From NCBI RefSeq assembly GCF_030816615.1, contig NZ_JAUSYD010000001.1, positions 4,052,501-4,116,500 on the forward strand: DNA of 64,000 bases, in the 5' to 3' direction. The translations under genes and the position numbers were made by a program. The notes beneath the pieces were generated by a model, which was not told the origin of the DNA, searched no databases, and worked only from the letters and a program-made list of their open reading frames with translations. Shown piece after piece: positions 50,822 to 59,202 of this stretch (positions within the stretch are counted from its first letter, which is position 1; each line of letters opens with the position of its first letter). The DNA is from Streptomyces sp. B1I3. Lineage in GTDB: Bacteria; Actinomycetota; Actinomycetes; Streptomycetales; Streptomycetaceae.

Positions 50822-51337
50822 CTACTTCCGCAGCTCGATGACGGTCTTGCCGATGCGGATCGGCGCGCCCAGCGGAACAGGTGTCGGGGTGGTGAGCCGG
50901 GTCCGGTCGAGATAGGTGCCGTTGGTGGACCCGAGATCCTCGACGATCCACTGGCCGTCACGGTCCGGGTAGATCCTGGCATGCCTGCTGGACGCGTAGT
51001 CGTCGTCCAGCACGATCGTTGAGTCGTGCGCACGCCCCAGCGTGATGGTCTGGCCCTGGAGCGCGACCGTGGTGCCGGTGAGCGTCCCCTCGGAGACGAC
51101 CAGCTTCGTGGGTGCCCCTCGGCGCTGACGCCCTGGCTGCTGGCGCTGCTGAGGGGGTGCTGCTTGCTGTTGGCGAGCCTGCTGCGGGCGCGCGTCGGCG
51201 GCAGTGCGGCGTGAGCCGCGCTGCGTGACGCGCGTTCCGAACAGGTCGCTGCGAATGACCTGGACGGCCACGATTACGAATAGCCACAGAACAGCCAGGA
51301 AACCTAGCCGCATGACCGTCAGGGTCAGCTCTGACAT
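50822..51337 (-). CDS. fhaB: FHA-domain protein with N-terminal membrane helix (FhaB/FipA type)
   Basis: A 171-residue protein starting MSELTLTVMRLG. A membrane helix (GFLAVLWLFVIVAVQVI) is followed by a Gln/Arg-rich linker and an FHA domain with GRAHDSTIVLDDDYASSRHA and EDLGSTNGTYLD, which bind phosphothreonine. It presumably docks phosphorylated PknB or its targets at the membrane. The ATG at 51337 is chosen by family start, and the longer frame upstream overlaps fhaA in another reading frame. It lies between fhaA and pstP in one operon. Confidence 0.93.
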   Translation of the reverse strand: MSELTLTVMRLGFLAVLWLFVIVAVQVIRSDLFGTRVTQRGSRRTAADARPQQARQQQAAPPQQRQQPGRQRRGAPTKLVVSEGTLTGTTVALQGQTITLGRAHDSTIVLDDDYASSRHARIYPDRDGQWIVEDLGSTNGTYLDRTRLTTPTPVPLGAPIRIGKTVIELRK

Positions 51338-51347
51338 TGCCCCCGCT

Positions 51348-52208
51348 TCACCCTTCGGCTTGCCGGTAAACGATGGTGGTGCTGCCCACGACGATCCGCG
51401 AGCCGTCGCGGAGCGTAGCGCGGGTGGTGTGCTGCCCGTCCACCACGATGCCGTTGGTGGACCCGAGATCCTGGATCGTCGAGGGCGTTCCGGTCCGGAT
51501 CTCACAGTGCCGGCGCGATACGCCGGGGTCGTCGATCCGCACGTCGGCGTCGGTGCTTCGTCCCATCACCAACGTCGGGCGGGAGATCTGATGGCGGGTG
51601 CCGTTGATCTCGATCCAGCGCCGTACCTGGGCGTCCGGCAGGGGGCCGGACGCGGCCGGCGGGCGCCAGTCGCTGGAAGGGCCTCCGGAGCGCCCGGCAC
51701 CCGGCGGCGGGGCCGGGGGCATGGGCGGAGGGGAGGAGGGCGGGTAGCCGTAACCACCCGGCCCTTGGGGAGCGGCGGGGCGGTTCGGCTGGGCGAAGGG
51801 CGCGGGGCCGCTCTGCTGGCCCTGCTGTGACGTACTCGACGCCAGGGTCCGGCTGCGCACGCGGTAGAGCCCCGTGTCGAGGTCGTCCGCCTTCTCCAGA
51901 TGAACCTTGATCGGTCCCATGAAGGTGTACCGCTGCTGCTTGGCGTAGTCCCGGACGAGGCCGGAGAGCTCGTCGCCGAGCTGCCCCGAGTAGGGGCTGA
52001 GCCGCTCGTAGTCGGGCGTGCTGAGCTCGACGATGAAGTCGTTGGGTACGACGGTCCGCTCGCGGTTCCAGATTGTTGCGTTGTTGTCGCACTCGCGCTG
52101 GAGGGCGCCTGCGATCTCGACCGGCTGCACCTCGGACTTGAAGACCTTGGCGAAGGTGCCATTGACCAGACCTTCGAGACGCTGCTCGAAACGCTTCATG
52201 ACTCCCAT
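51348..52208 (-). CDS. fhaA: FhaA-type protein: DUF3662 plus FHA domain
   Basis: A 286-residue cytosolic protein. The N-terminal DUF3662 domain (residues 1-125, starting MGVMKRFEQRLEGLVNGTFA) is followed by a Pro/Gly-rich linker and a C-terminal FHA domain with GRSTDADVRIDDPGVSRRHC and IQDLGSTNGI. In mycobacteria FhaA binds phosphorylated PknB and the MurJ-like MviN to control lipid II flipping. It is the first gene of the minus-strand fhaA-fhaB-pstP-rodA-pbpA-pknB group. Confidence 0.94.
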   Translation of the reverse strand: MGVMKRFEQRLEGLVNGTFAKVFKSEVQPVEIAGALQRECDNNATIWNRERTVVPNDFIVELSTPDYERLSPYSGQLGDELSGLVRDYAKQQRYTFMGPIKVHLEKADDLDTGLYRVRSRTLASSTSQQGQQSGPAPFAQPNRPAAPQGPGGYGYPPSSPPPMPPAPPPGAGRSGGPSSDWRPPAASGPLPDAQVRRWIEINGTRHQISRPTLVMGRSTDADVRIDDPGVSRRHCEIRTGTPSTIQDLGSTNGIVVDGQHTTRATLRDGSRIVVGSTTIVYRQAEG

Positions 52209-52523
52209 GGGGCACCTCCTCCGGTGTCGTCTTGCCTGTACTGCTTACTGATCGTATCCACGCGTCGGGAAATCGGCTGGTTCCCCTTGTCTGCACAGTG
52301 GATGAGTGTCACCCCTCACACGGATCGTAGAGGTGCCCTCCCGACAGTGTCCCGCACTCCGCGTGCACTCAGGAGGAGTGGGGGCGGCGTCTTCGGGTTC
52401 CCCGTGCCCCTCGCGGGTTGCGCGAAACAACGGATGTGAATCCACCCTGTCCAGCGTGCTAATCTTCCGGATGTCGCCAGGCGCTCGCACCACACGGTGA
52501 GAGAGTCTGAAAACACCACTCTT
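52209..52523. other. Divergent intergenic region, fhaA promoter and tRNA-Leu promoter
   Basis: This holds control sequences for the fhaA operon (minus) and tRNA-Leu (plus). No gene is supported. Confidence 0.5.
52437..52465 (+). promoter_or_regulatory. Likely promoter of tRNA-Leu
   Basis: TAATCT at 52460-52465 preceded 17 bases up by TGAATC (52437-52442). The -10 and following bases (GCTAATCTTC) match the tRNA-Ile promoter at 2.5 kb. Confidence 0.45.
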
Positions 52524-52606
52524 GCGCGAGTGGCGGAACGGCAGACGCGCTGGCTTCAGGTGCCAGTGTCCTTAGGGACGTGGGGGTTCAAATCCCCCCT
52601 CGCGCA
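52524..52606 (+). tRNA. tRNA-Leu (CAG anticodon)
   Basis: An 83-base class II tRNA. Acceptor GCGCGAG pairs with CTCGCGC, the anticodon loop TTCAGGT is in stem CTGGC/GCCAG, there is a long variable arm (TGTCCTTAGGGACG), and the T-arm is GGGTTCAAATCCC. The discriminator A is at 52606; CCA is not encoded. Confidence 0.96.
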
Positions 52607-52644
52607 CAACGGGTAGTTGCTTGCAGCTGCCAGGTTGGTTCGAC

Positions 52645-52682
52645 AGAACCCCCGCTTCGGAGAGATCCGGAGCGGGGGTTCT
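52645..52682 (+). terminator. Terminator after tRNA-Leu
   Basis: A 12-bp outer stem (AGAACCCCCGCT with its complement) and an inner CGG/CCG stem, followed by TCG TTTG. Confidence 0.8.
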
Positions 52683-52963
52683 TCGTTTGCCCTCGGTCGT
52701 GTCCCCGGAACGGGGAACGCACAGGGCTCGCGCGGCACATGGTGTCTCCTTCCGGCCGGGGGCCTCTGCCGCGGGTCTTCCTCAGGCGGGGGTCGCAGCG
52801 TTGCGTACGCGTCGGGCACGGGCGCGTCGGGCGTGGGCGGGTGTGCGGGAGCACCTGCGTGAAGTGATCGGCCGATGCGGGAAGGCGGCGCCACCGCGTG
52901 GCGCGGGACGGTGCCCCCTGTGACGAAGTCCGCACACGGCGCGGAGGCGACCGTCCGGTGCGC

Positions 52964-52977
52964 GTTTCACGTGGAAC
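52964..52977. promoter_or_regulatory. parS-like chromosome segregation site
   Basis: GTTTCACGTGGAAC matches the 14-base parS inverted repeat (GTTTCACGTGAAAC) with one change, a variant common among Streptomyces parS sites clustered around oriC. It overlaps the stop codon of the MarR gene. ParB binding is expected. Confidence 0.8.
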
Positions 52978-53422
52978 GCCCGGTGTCCTCGCCGGCCTCG
53001 TTGTAACGCAGCAGGTACTCCGCGAACCGGCCGAGGTCCTCGGTCGTCCACTCGCCGAGTCGCTCGCGGTAGGCGGCGTGGCGGCTGGCCTGCGTCGAGG
53101 CGAGGGTCCGGACGCCGGCTGCGGTGGGGTGCAGCACCTGGATGCGCTGGTCGTCCGGAGCCGGATGACGCTCCACCAGGCCGAGCTTCTCCAAGGCCGC
53201 GATCTGTCGGCTCACCGTCGACTTGTCCAGCATGTAGTGCGCCGCAAGGTCGGTCGCGCGGCAGCCCTGACGGTGATCGATGTGGGCGAGCAGCGTGTAC
53301 GACACCAGGGGCAGATCCGGATGGAGCCGTGCCGCCGCGGCGCGCGCACGCCGTGCGAAGGCCGTGAGCTCGCGCTGGATGACCTCCAGTGACTCTTCGC
53401 GTTCCCGGGGGCTGCCTGTCAC
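52967..53422 (-). CDS. MarR family repressor
   Basis: A 151-residue MarR protein. The winged helix spans about residues 40-100 (YTLLAHIDHRQGCRATDLAA, then MLDKSTVSRQIAALEKLGLVERHP, with the DDQR wing). The GTG at 53422 has an AAAGG site and places the HTH at the usual distance from the start; the frame extends further up without support. It is divergent from a membrane-protein gene, and two palindromes lie in the 79-base gap. The stop codon lies inside a parS-like site. Confidence 0.92.
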   Translation of the reverse strand: MTGSPREREESLEVIQRELTAFARRARAAAARLHPDLPLVSYTLLAHIDHRQGCRATDLAAHYMLDKSTVSRQIAALEKLGLVERHPAPDDQRIQVLHPTAAGVRTLASTQASRHAAYRERLGEWTTEDLGRFAEYLLRYNEAGEDTGRST

Positions 53423-53445
53423 GGCTTCACCTTTCTCGAAATCTG

Positions 53446-53485
53446 GTTGTAGACTACAACGAAATGATGAGTTGTAAAAGACAAC
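53446..53485. promoter_or_regulatory. Paired MarR operators
   Basis: GTTGTAGACTACAAC (53446-53460, a perfect palindrome around A) and GTTGTAAAAGACAAC (53471-53485, same GTTGT/ACAAC arms) are 25 bases apart between divergent MarR and membrane-protein genes. They probably repress both. Confidence 0.75.
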
Positions 53486-53501
53486 TGTAGGAGGACGTCG
53501 T

Positions 53502-54578
53502 ATGTCAACGGGTCCGGGCGACACCTCAGGCTCCACCGCCGGTGCCCTGCGTCATGTGCTCAGTCATCTCGTCACGCCGCTGCTGATGTGCATCGGCATG
53601 GGGCTGGCCTACCTGGGTGCCTTCCACGCCCCCCAGCCGCACGACCTGAGGGTTGATGTCGTCGGCTCCGGAGCGAGTGCCCACGCGCTCGCACAGACCT
53701 TGCAGGACAAGGGCGACGGTGCGCTGAGCGTGCGCACGGTAGCCGACCGCGACACCGCGGTGAACCACTTGATGAGGGAACAGAGTTACGGCGCCTACCT
53801 GCCGGGGGAGAGCCCCGAACTGCTGGTGGCCACCGCTTCGTCGGACACCAGCGCCACGGTGGTCCAGAAGGTCTTCACCGAGGTCGCCGCCGGACAGGGC
53901 TCGCCGCTTCAGGTGACGAATGTGGCACCGACGGCGGACGGCGATCCGACCGGCCAGGGCATCTTCTTCCTGCTCGTGGCGGTCAGTATCGGGTCGTACG
54001 CGTCGGTCGCGGTGATCGGCGGTGCGGGGGCGGTGCTGGCGTTGAGGATCAGGGCCGCACTCGCGGTCGGCGCGTCGCTCGTGGTGAGCGTCATCGGGGC
54101 GGTGTTCGCCGGGCCACTGTTCGGCCTTGTGGATCACGGCCTCGCCGGGCTGTGGGCCATGGCCTGGCTCTATTCGGCGGGCATCCTCCTGATCGGGGTC
54201 GGGCTCCACACGTTTCTCAAGCGGTGGACCACGCTCGGCGTGATGGTGCTCTTCGTCATGCTCAACTTCACGAGTTCCGGCGGCATCTTCCGCCCCGAGC
54301 TGCAGCCCGGCTTCTTCGGTTCCCTCCATGCCTTCTGGAACGGTGCCGGTCTCGTCGAAGGGGTACGCAGCCATGTGTACTTCGGCGGTCACGGACTGGG
54401 TGGCCACGTGCTCGTGCTGGCTCTGTGGTTCCTGGCGGGCCTGGCAGTCATGGCAGTGGCCGGCCTGGCCGAGTCGAGGAGGCGTCGCGCGGTCGCGGAG
54501 CGGTCGCACGCGGCGGCACTCCCCTCTGCGGGGGCGGCAGCCGACGAGGAGGAGATGGAAGAGGCGGTCGGCGTCTGA
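53502..54578 (+). CDS. Polytopic membrane protein (YhgE/ABC-2-like), MarR-controlled
   Basis: A 358-residue membrane protein: one N-terminal helix (18-42), an extracytoplasmic loop of about 110 residues, then five helices between about residues 150 and 325, and a charged tail. The topology (first helix, large outside loop, cluster of helices) fits the ABC-2/YhgE type of transport-associated permeases. There is no ATPase nearby, so the role may be compound extrusion or tolerance. GAGG precedes the ATG. The last 29 coding bases are duplicated just beyond the stop. Confidence 0.8.
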   Translation: MSTGPGDTSGSTAGALRHVLSHLVTPLLMCIGMGLAYLGAFHAPQPHDLRVDVVGSGASAHALAQTLQDKGDGALSVRTVADRDTAVNHLMREQSYGAYLPGESPELLVATASSDTSATVVQKVFTEVAAGQGSPLQVTNVAPTADGDPTGQGIFFLLVAVSIGSYASVAVIGGAGAVLALRIRAALAVGASLVVSVIGAVFAGPLFGLVDHGLAGLWAMAWLYSAGILLIGVGLHTFLKRWTTLGVMVLFVMLNFTSSGGIFRPELQPGFFGSLHAFWNGAGLVEGVRSHVYFGGHGLGGHVLVLALWFLAGLAVMAVAGLAESRRRRAVAERSHAAALPSAGAAADEEEMEEAVGV

Positions 54579-54621
54579 GACGGAGAGACGGAGAGATGGA
54601 AGAGGCGGTCGGCGTCTGAGA
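54552..54621 (+). repeat. 41-bp-period duplication of the gene's 3' end
   Basis: A 29-base segment covering the final codons and stop of the membrane-protein gene (54552-54580) recurs exactly at 54593-54621. It is a recent local duplication without coding effect. Confidence 0.8.
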
Positions 54622-54820
54622 CCGCGCCGGAGGCGGGGCGGTGCCCGCCCCGGTGGGCGTCGTGCCTGCCGGCCGGCCTGTTCCTTCGGGTGCCGAACCC
54701 CCGGCCCCGGGCCCGTCGGGAGTCGTCCACAGGGGAAGACGGCTGTCGCGGCACAGATGTACGTTCGTCCGCAGTGGATGTCGGGCGGGACAGCGGCGAG
54801 GGCGAGAAAGGCGGCGCTCC

Positions 54821-56287
54821 ATGAGCGAGGTCGAGGAGACGGTGCCGGTGCCTGTGCGGCGGGCGGGATCCGGAGAAGCGCGCATACCGGTCGTGCCCGG
54901 GTTCGCTCAGCGTGCGGCCAGAGGATCGCGGCCGGGGGAAGACCATGAGCAATCGCCGAAGGCAGTGGGCAAGGCACTGAGGCGTCAGGTGCCGCGGTCC
55001 TCGCACAGCTCCCTGGTCCTGCCCGGTGGCCGGCCCGACGCGGTGCAGGCCGTGGAGGAGTCGAGCCGTGGCAGGGTGCCCGGCCTCACCCCTGTCCGGG
55101 TGGGGCGGATGGCCGCGACCCCGTTCGCCTTTCTGCGCGGTTCCGCCGGGTTGATGGCCCACGATCTGGTGGGCACTCCGGTCACGGGCGTGGGCGCTCA
55201 GCTGTGCGGCGACGCGCACGCGGCCAACTTCGGCCTGTACGGCGATGCACGCGGCAATCTGGTCATCGATCTCAACGACTTCGACGAGACAGTGTTCGGC
55301 CCGTGGGAATGGGATCTCAAGCGGCTCGCCACATCTCTCGTCCTCGCGGGTCGCGAGGCGGGCGCGGACGAGGACACCTGCCGGCAGGGTGCGTACGACA
55401 CGGTGGGGGCCTACCGGCGCACGATGCGTCTGCTGGCCCGGCTGTCCGCGCTCGACGCGTGGAACGCCATCGCGGACGAGGAGCTCGTCTCCCACACGGA
55501 CGCGCGGGACCTGGTGGGCACGTTGGAACGGGTCTCGGCCAAGGCCCGCAACAACACGAGCGCCCGCTTCGCCGCCCGGTCGACGGAGGAGTGCGAGGAC
55601 GGCGGTCGCCGCTTCGTCGACGCACCGCCCGTGCTGCGGCGGGTGCCGGACGCGGAGGCCGCGGCGGTCGCGGCCGGCCTCGGGGGATACCTCTCGACGC
55701 TCTCGGAGGACCGCACTCCGCTGCTCGCCCGCTACGCGATCCACGACGTGGCCTTCCGCGTGGTCGGAACGGGCAGTGTGGGCACCCGGTCCTACGTCGT
55801 GCTGCTGCTCGATCACCATGGTGAGCCGCTGGTCCTCCAGGTGAAGGAAGCCCGGCCCTCCGCCCTCAACCCCTACCTTCCCCAGGCAGGCTTCGAGGTG
55901 CCGGAGGTGGCGCACGAAGGGCGCCGGGTGGTGCTCGGGCAGAAGCGGATGCAGGTGGTCAGCGACATACTGCTCGGCTGGGCCGAGGTCGAGGGCCGGC
56001 CCTACCAGGTGCGCCAGTTCAGGAACCGTAAGGGGAGCGTGGATCCGGCCGCGCTCGCGGCGGACCAGGTGGACGACTACGGGCGGATGACCGGCGCGCT
56101 GCTGGCCCGGGCCCATGCCCACAGTGCCGACCCCCGGCTGCTCGCGGGCTACTGCGGGAAGAACACCGAGCTGGACGACGCCGTGGCCGATTTCGCGGTG
56201 ACGTACGCGGACCGGACGGAGGCGGACCATGCCGAGCTCGTGCGCGCGGTCCGCGACGGCCGCATAGCCGCCGAGCTCGGCGTGTAG
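54821..56287 (+). CDS. DUF2252 family protein
   Basis: A 488-residue cytosolic protein of the DUF2252 family, a distant relative of aminoglycoside phosphotransferase/kinase folds. Conserved segments are CGDAHAANFGLYGD (near residue 128), NDFDETVFGPWEWDLKRLATS (near 150) and GRMTGALLARAHA near the C-terminus. The GDxHxxNF and DFD motifs resemble the catalytic and metal sites of kinase-like phosphotransferases. The substrate is unknown. The ATG at 54821 has a GAAAGG site; the upstream frame extension overlaps a low-complexity stretch and is not used. Confidence 0.88.
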   Translation: MSEVEETVPVPVRRAGSGEARIPVVPGFAQRAARGSRPGEDHEQSPKAVGKALRRQVPRSSHSSLVLPGGRPDAVQAVEESSRGRVPGLTPVRVGRMAATPFAFLRGSAGLMAHDLVGTPVTGVGAQLCGDAHAANFGLYGDARGNLVIDLNDFDETVFGPWEWDLKRLATSLVLAGREAGADEDTCRQGAYDTVGAYRRTMRLLARLSALDAWNAIADEELVSHTDARDLVGTLERVSAKARNNTSARFAARSTEECEDGGRRFVDAPPVLRRVPDAEAAAVAAGLGGYLSTLSEDRTPLLARYAIHDVAFRVVGTGSVGTRSYVVLLLDHHGEPLVLQVKEARPSALNPYLPQAGFEVPEVAHEGRRVVLGQKRMQVVSDILLGWAEVEGRPYQVRQFRNRKGSVDPAALAADQVDDYGRMTGALLARAHAHSADPRLLAGYCGKNTELDDAVADFAVTYADRTEADHAELVRAVRDGRIAAELGV

Positions 56288-56344
56288 CGGGCCCGCTGCC
56301 ACCGTGCGTCCCCACGGTGCGGGCCATGGCCATACGCTGGACGG

Positions 56345-57325
56345 GTGAGCCAAGAAGCCGCCGGGGTGCCGACCTCCCGGAACGACGAAGACCCGCAGGG
56401 CCAGGACCGGCCGAGCGAGCCGCAGGACGCGCCCGGCGTGGCCCCCGCCGACCTGCTGGGCGGCCCGGACGACGAGCCGGAGGCCGTGCACCACCCTGGG
56501 GACACGACCGGCGCAGGGCCCGAAGCAGCGCCCGAGGACCGGCCGGAAGCGCCCCGGCCCGAGGAGCGGCTCGCGAAGGCCGTCAGGGTGGCGGAGCAGG
56601 CGCTGATCGAGTTCGAGATCGCGGTGGAGACCTTTCGCGTCGAGGTCGAGAACTTCTCCCGGCTGCACCACCAGAAGCTCGGCCCGATGTACGCGCGTCT
56701 GGACGAGCTCGACGCGCAGATCGCGGAGGCGCGGGCCGCGAGGACGGGCGATCCGGAGGATCTGCGCAAGGCCCAGGAGGCCCGGGCGATCGTCATGCCG
56801 ATGCCGGGGGTCGAGGAACTCTTCCACGACTGGATGGACTCCGACGGGTTGTCGCCGGAGGCGGCGGCCATGCTCACCGAGCAGCCCGTCCGGCCGCCGA
56901 AGCGCGTCAGGCCGAGCGAGGAGGCGCGCAAGCTGTACAGGGAGCTGGTCCGCACGTCCCACCCGGACCTGGCACCGGACGAGACGGAGCGGGCCAGGCG
57001 CGATGAGTTCATCGCGCGCGTCAACGCGGCATACGGACGTGGCGACGTCGCGCTGTTGCAGGAACTGGCCGCGGAGTGGGCGGCCGGGCCGGTCGCGCCG
57101 GAGTTCCAGCTGAGCGAGAGCGAGGAGCTCTACGCCCGGCTGGAGTGGCTGAGTCGCCGTAAGGAACTGCTGTCGGCCCTGGCACAGGAGCTGGAGGAGA
57201 GCGCGATCGGCTCCATGCTGCGGATGGCGCCGGACGACCCCGACAGGCTGCTGGACGACATCGCGGAGAAGCTTCTGGCCGACGTCGCCCAGCGCGAGGC
57301 CGAGCTGACGGAGCTGGTGCAGTAG
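56345..57325 (+). CDS. J-domain-containing protein
   Basis: A 326-residue protein with an acidic, Pro-rich N-terminus (1-75), a coiled-coil segment (about 75-155), and a DnaJ-like J domain near residues 198-238 (KLYRELVRTSHPDLAPDETE with the HPD triplet). A helical C-terminal region follows. J domains stimulate DnaK ATPase. The GTG start at 56345 lies 57 bases after DUF2252. The rhodanese gene follows by 45 bases, so they may be co-transcribed. Confidence 0.8.
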   Translation: MSQEAAGVPTSRNDEDPQGQDRPSEPQDAPGVAPADLLGGPDDEPEAVHHPGDTTGAGPEAAPEDRPEAPRPEERLAKAVRVAEQALIEFEIAVETFRVEVENFSRLHHQKLGPMYARLDELDAQIAEARAARTGDPEDLRKAQEARAIVMPMPGVEELFHDWMDSDGLSPEAAAMLTEQPVRPPKRVRPSEEARKLYRELVRTSHPDLAPDETERARRDEFIARVNAAYGRGDVALLQELAAEWAAGPVAPEFQLSESEELYARLEWLSRRKELLSALAQELEESAIGSMLRMAPDDPDRLLDDIAEKLLADVAQREAELTELVQ

Positions 57326-57370
57326 CGTTTCCCGTGACCTGGCGCGTACGTACGAGAGAAGGCATGACCC

Positions 57371-57715
57371 ATGAATTTCGCTCCGCTGCCCTCGGTGGAT
57401 GTCGCGGCGGTGCCGTCGGACGGCTTCGTGCTGGACGTGCGGGAGAACGACGAATGGGCGGCCGGGCACGTCGACGGGGCGCTGCACATCCCCATGAGCG
57501 ACTTCGTGAGCCGCATCGGTGAGCTGACCGAAGCGGCCGACGACGGGCGGCGCGTCCACGTGATGTGCCGTGTCGGTGGCCGCTCCGCCCAGGTCACCCA
57601 GTACCTGGTGCAGCAGGGCATCGACGCGGTGAACATCGACGGCGGGATGCTGGCCTGGGACGGCGCAGGGCGTCCGATGGTCACGGACAGCGGGAAGCCC
57701 GCCTTCGTCCTGTGA
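57371..57715 (+). CDS. Rhodanese-like sulfurtransferase
   Basis: A 114-residue single-domain rhodanese. The substrate loop VDGALHIPMSD and the active-site Cys in VMCRVGGRSAQVT are present, forming the six-residue CRVGGR persulfide loop. It transfers sulfane sulfur to a thiol acceptor. There is no signal peptide, so it is cytosolic. The ATG start is supported by an AGAAGG site. Confidence 0.92.
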   Translation: MNFAPLPSVDVAAVPSDGFVLDVRENDEWAAGHVDGALHIPMSDFVSRIGELTEAADDGRRVHVMCRVGGRSAQVTQYLVQQGIDAVNIDGGMLAWDGAGRPMVTDSGKPAFVL

Positions 57716-58140
57716 CGTCCGGCCCCCGTCCTCGGGACGGGGGCGAGAGCGGGGCCGGGCCCGGAGGGCTGGGCGGCCGGGGCAACCCGGGCGCCGACCG
57801 AGGGTCGATGGCGGGCACGGCCGAGGGCCGACGGCGGGCACGGGAGCACTGTCAGCCCTTTGGTCGGCCTCGGCCCACGTCCGGAACCCCGGATCCCGTG
57901 CCTGAACCTCTAGCTCGCGGCGGTCCCGTACCTGGAACCTCAGGCTCGCGATCCCGTCCTGGAGCCCCAAGCTCGCGATCGCGTCCCGGGGCCTCGAGCT
58001 TGCGATCCCGTCCTGGAACCTCGAGCTCGCGTCCGGGCCCTTCAGCCCGTGCCGACTGTTCGGGCGGCCGGGCGCGGACGTACGGGCCCGGGCCCGCGCT
58101 CAGGCTGGGCGGCCGGAGGGGCCCGGTGGTACGCGGACCG
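57716..58140. other. Intergenic region with tandem repeats
   Basis: The first part (57716-57740) contains a small GTCC/GGAC-rich hairpin that could terminate the rhodanese transcript. From 57913 on it is filled by 27-bp repeats. No gene is supported on either strand. Confidence 0.6.
57913..58034. repeat. 27-bp imperfect tandem repeat
   Basis: Units begin GCTCGCGATC or similar at 57944, 57971, 57998 and 58025, exactly 27 bases apart, with a longer degenerate unit from 57913. Inner sequence varies around CCGTCCTGGAACCTCGA. It lies just beyond the stop of paaE, between convergent genes. Confidence 0.8.
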
Positions 58141-59202
58141 TCAGCGATCGAAGTCGATCTCCACCTCCGGGGTGACGGGATGCGACTGGCAGGCGAGCAC
58201 GAAGCCCGCCCCCGTCTCCTCGGGTTCCAGCGCGAAGTTGCGGTCCATCCGCACCTCGCCCGACACCAGGAAGGCGCGGCACGTACCGCAGACGCCGCCC
58301 TTGCAGGCGTAAGGGGCGTCCGAGCGGCTTCGCAGGACCGTGTCCAGCAGCGATTCGCCGTCCTGGACCGGCCAGCTTCCGGAGCGTCCGTCGAGCGTGG
58401 CCGTGAGCGTGCTCTCCGCCGGAGTGGTTGCCCGGGCGGCCGTCGGCGTGGCCGCCTTCTCGTCGGCCACGTGGAAGATCTCCTGGTGGATGCGGGACCG
58501 GTCGACGCCGAGCGCCCGCAGGGCACCCTCGGCCTCCCGGACCAGGCCGAACGGCCCACACAGGAACCAGCCCTCCACATCGGGCACGGACACCAGCGCG
58601 GGCAGCAGCCCGCTGAGCCGTCCGCGGTCGAGTCGGCCGGAGGGCAGCCCTGCGGCCTGCTCCTCACGGGACAGCGCGGTCACCAGCTGGAAGCGGTCCG
58701 GATAGCGGTCCTTGAGGTCCGCCACCTCGTCGAGGAACATCGTCGAGGCCGCTGTCCGGTCGCTGCGGATCAGGCAGAACCGGGCGTCGGGCTCCCGGGC
58801 CAGCAGCGTCGCCGCGATCGACAGCACCGGCGTGATGCCGCTGCCCCCGACGATCGCCGCGAAGTGGCCAGGGCGGGGAGCAAGGACGAAGCGGCCCGTC
58901 GGAGGCATGGCCTCCACCTCGTCACCGACCGCCAGTTCCTTGAGGGCGTACGTGGAGAACGCGCCGCCGTCGACCATGCGGATGCCCACCCGCAGCACCG
59001 GGGGGTCCGGCTGCTCGGTGGCAGGCGCACAGATCGAGTACGACCTGCGCATCTCCTCGCCACCGACGCTGTAGCGCACATTCAGGTGCTGGCCCGGGGT
59101 GTGGCGGAAGGTCTCGCGCAGCGCGGGCGGTACGGCGAAGGTGACGGCCACCGCGTCGTCCGTGATCCGTTCGATCGCGCTGACCCGGAGCGGATGGAAC
59201 AT
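58141..59202 (-). CDS. paaE: Phenylacetyl-CoA 1,2-epoxidase reductase subunit PaaE
   Basis: A 353-residue oxidoreductase: an FAD-binding barrel (RRSYSICAP near residue 54), an NAD-binding domain (GGSGITPVLSIAAT), and a C-terminal plant-type 2Fe-2S ferredoxin domain with cysteines in YACKGGVCGTC and the distal Cys in LACQ. It passes electrons from NADPH to the PaaA diiron centre. It is the last gene of paaABCDE and follows paaD without a gap. Confidence 0.95.
   Translation of the reverse strand: MFHPLRVSAIERITDDAVAVTFAVPPALRETFRHTPGQHLNVRYSVGGEEMRRSYSICAPATEQPDPPVLRVGIRMVDGGAFSTYALKELAVGDEVEAMPPTGRFVLAPRPGHFAAIVGGSGITPVLSIAATLLAREPDARFCLIRSDRTAASTMFLDEVADLKDRYPDRFQLVTALSREEQAAGLPSGRLDRGRLSGLLPALVSVPDVEGWFLCGPFGLVREAEGALRALGVDRSRIHQEIFHVADEKAATPTAARATTPAESTLTATLDGRSGSWPVQDGESLLDTVLRSRSDAPYACKGGVCGTCRAFLVSGEVRMDRNFALEPEETGAGFVLACQSHPVTPEVEIDFDR

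Noticed and set aside
54389..57970. A 1193-residue minus-strand frame across DUF2252, J-domain and rhodanese genes
   Set aside because: It spans three well-supported plus-strand genes and shows no domain or ribosome site.
57852..58667. A minus-strand frame with nonapeptide repeats
   Set aside because: It overlaps most of paaE in another frame and has no ribosome site or recognisable family.
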